Notes under the pieces: model-generated
What the model saw: the letters and a program-made list of their open reading frames with translations, nothing else
What the model was told of the DNA's origin: nothing
Database searches by the model: none
Shown here: piece by piece, positions 63,722 through 64,000 of the stretch
Layout: each line of letters opens with the position of its first letter
Position numbering within the stretch: the stretch's first letter is position 1
NCBI RefSeq assembly: GCF_029952525.1
Contig: NZ_JASAOF010000012.1
Location: forward strand, 1-64,000
Reading direction: 5' to 3'
DNA from: Saccharopolyspora ipomoeae
GTDB lineage: Bacteria; Actinomycetota; Actinomycetes; Mycobacteriales; Pseudonocardiaceae
Length of the DNA stretch: 64,000 nt
Translations under genes and position numbers: made by a program

Positions 63722-64000
63722 TCAGAACTGGTCGGTTGGAATGGACAAATCGAACGGCTCTGGAAGCTCGATCGGTTTGCCGAACGGAAACCGCTCGCGT
63801 TTCCCGTAAGTTCCATCCTGCGGGTCCGAGTGCAGGAAAGCCGCCGGTCCATCTTCGGCGAATCGATCGATCAGCAGGTACAGCGGCACCTCAGCTTGCC
63901 CGTAGGCCCACAGCTTTTCCTTGCGGTCGACATCCGCGTTGCTCTTTGAGGTGATCTCCGCGACGAGGAGCGCGCGTTCAACCGGCACCGGCCCCACCGT
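63722..64000 (-). CDS. Uma2-family (PD-(D/E)XK-like) protein, 5'-truncated by window
   Basis: The last ~92 codons of a gene entering from the right edge. RALLVAEITSKSNADVDRKEKLWAYGQAEVPLYLLID matches the Uma2/DUF820 restriction-endonuclease-like fold, with the Glu and following Ser/Asn-Arg-Lys core. These genes are abundant in some actinobacteria and cyanobacteria and their function is unresolved. Codon use is less GC-biased than in thiC (for example many AAA/TTT-containing codons), which hints at transfer. The frame is open to base 64000. Confidence 0.8.
   Translation of the reverse strand, partial: TVGPVPVERALLVAEITSKSNADVDRKEKLWAYGQAEVPLYLLIDRFAEDGPAAFLHSDPQDGTYGKRERFPFGKPIELPEPFDLSIPTDQF

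Overview
The window is high-GC actinobacterial chromosome, most likely from a Saccharopolyspora-like member of the Pseudonocardiaceae. The evidence is strong G/C third-position bias, many GTG starts, a complete conservon (sensor kinase, roadblock, DUF742, GTPase), an Rpf cell-wall enzyme and gene order that follows Mycobacterium. Lineage is inferred; no rRNA or tRNA gene was seen. About 57 protein genes are supported, two of them cut by the window edges. No phage, insertion sequence, CRISPR array or biosynthetic cluster was found.

Two blocks match, from memory and gene by gene, the order of M. tuberculosis. Positions 1-17968 plus the XPB helicase at 32508-34169 correspond to Rv0861c-Rv0876c: MFS, DUF2771 lipoprotein, cspB, small membrane protein, moaA, moaD, rpf, mog-moaE, moaC, helicase-associated protein and XPB. 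Positions 47361-63679 correspond to Rv0423c-Rv0440: groEL, moeA, psd, pssA, Cdc48-like ATPase, LytR_C protein, DUF3263 protein, def and thiC. The material between and inside the blocks is lineage-specific: an R2-like ligand-binding oxidase, modABC, malic enzyme, the conservon, a two-binding-protein ABC importer, a benzoylformate-decarboxylase-like enzyme, menC, a cox-type molybdenum hydroxylase operon, a GH84 glycosidase, a Ser/Thr kinase and two SUFU-domain genes.

A molybdenum theme runs through the window. Molybdate is imported by modABC (5742-8379, with a TOBE/HTH gene upstream). The cofactor is built by MoaA, MoaC, MoaD and a Mog-MoaE fusion, with Mo insertion by MoeA. It is used by a coxD-coxE-xdhC-coxS-coxL-coxM-coxG operon (36210-44521). 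Its large subunit carries the form II motif AYRGAGR, so it is probably not a genuine CO dehydrogenase.

Regulation visible in the sequence: a CRP/GlxR-type operator and a multi-hairpin leader before rpf, two CIRCE operators over the groEL promoter, a TPP riboswitch before thiC, and several strong terminators.

The most unusual content is intergenic. Several families of dispersed structured repeats occur. One is a set of 64-bp elements made of three 16-bp near-palindromes on a 24-bp pitch, seen with at least three unrelated unit sequences. Another is a ~120-bp element whose 16-bp stem changes sequence but keeps pairing in three copies, all between convergent genes. The third is an 82-bp element with 16-bp terminal inverted repeats, plus a related five-palindrome array after the oxidase gene. 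One 82-bp copy supplies the stop codon of its neighbour. These look like an undescribed system of structured intergenic elements and are the best targets for follow-up.
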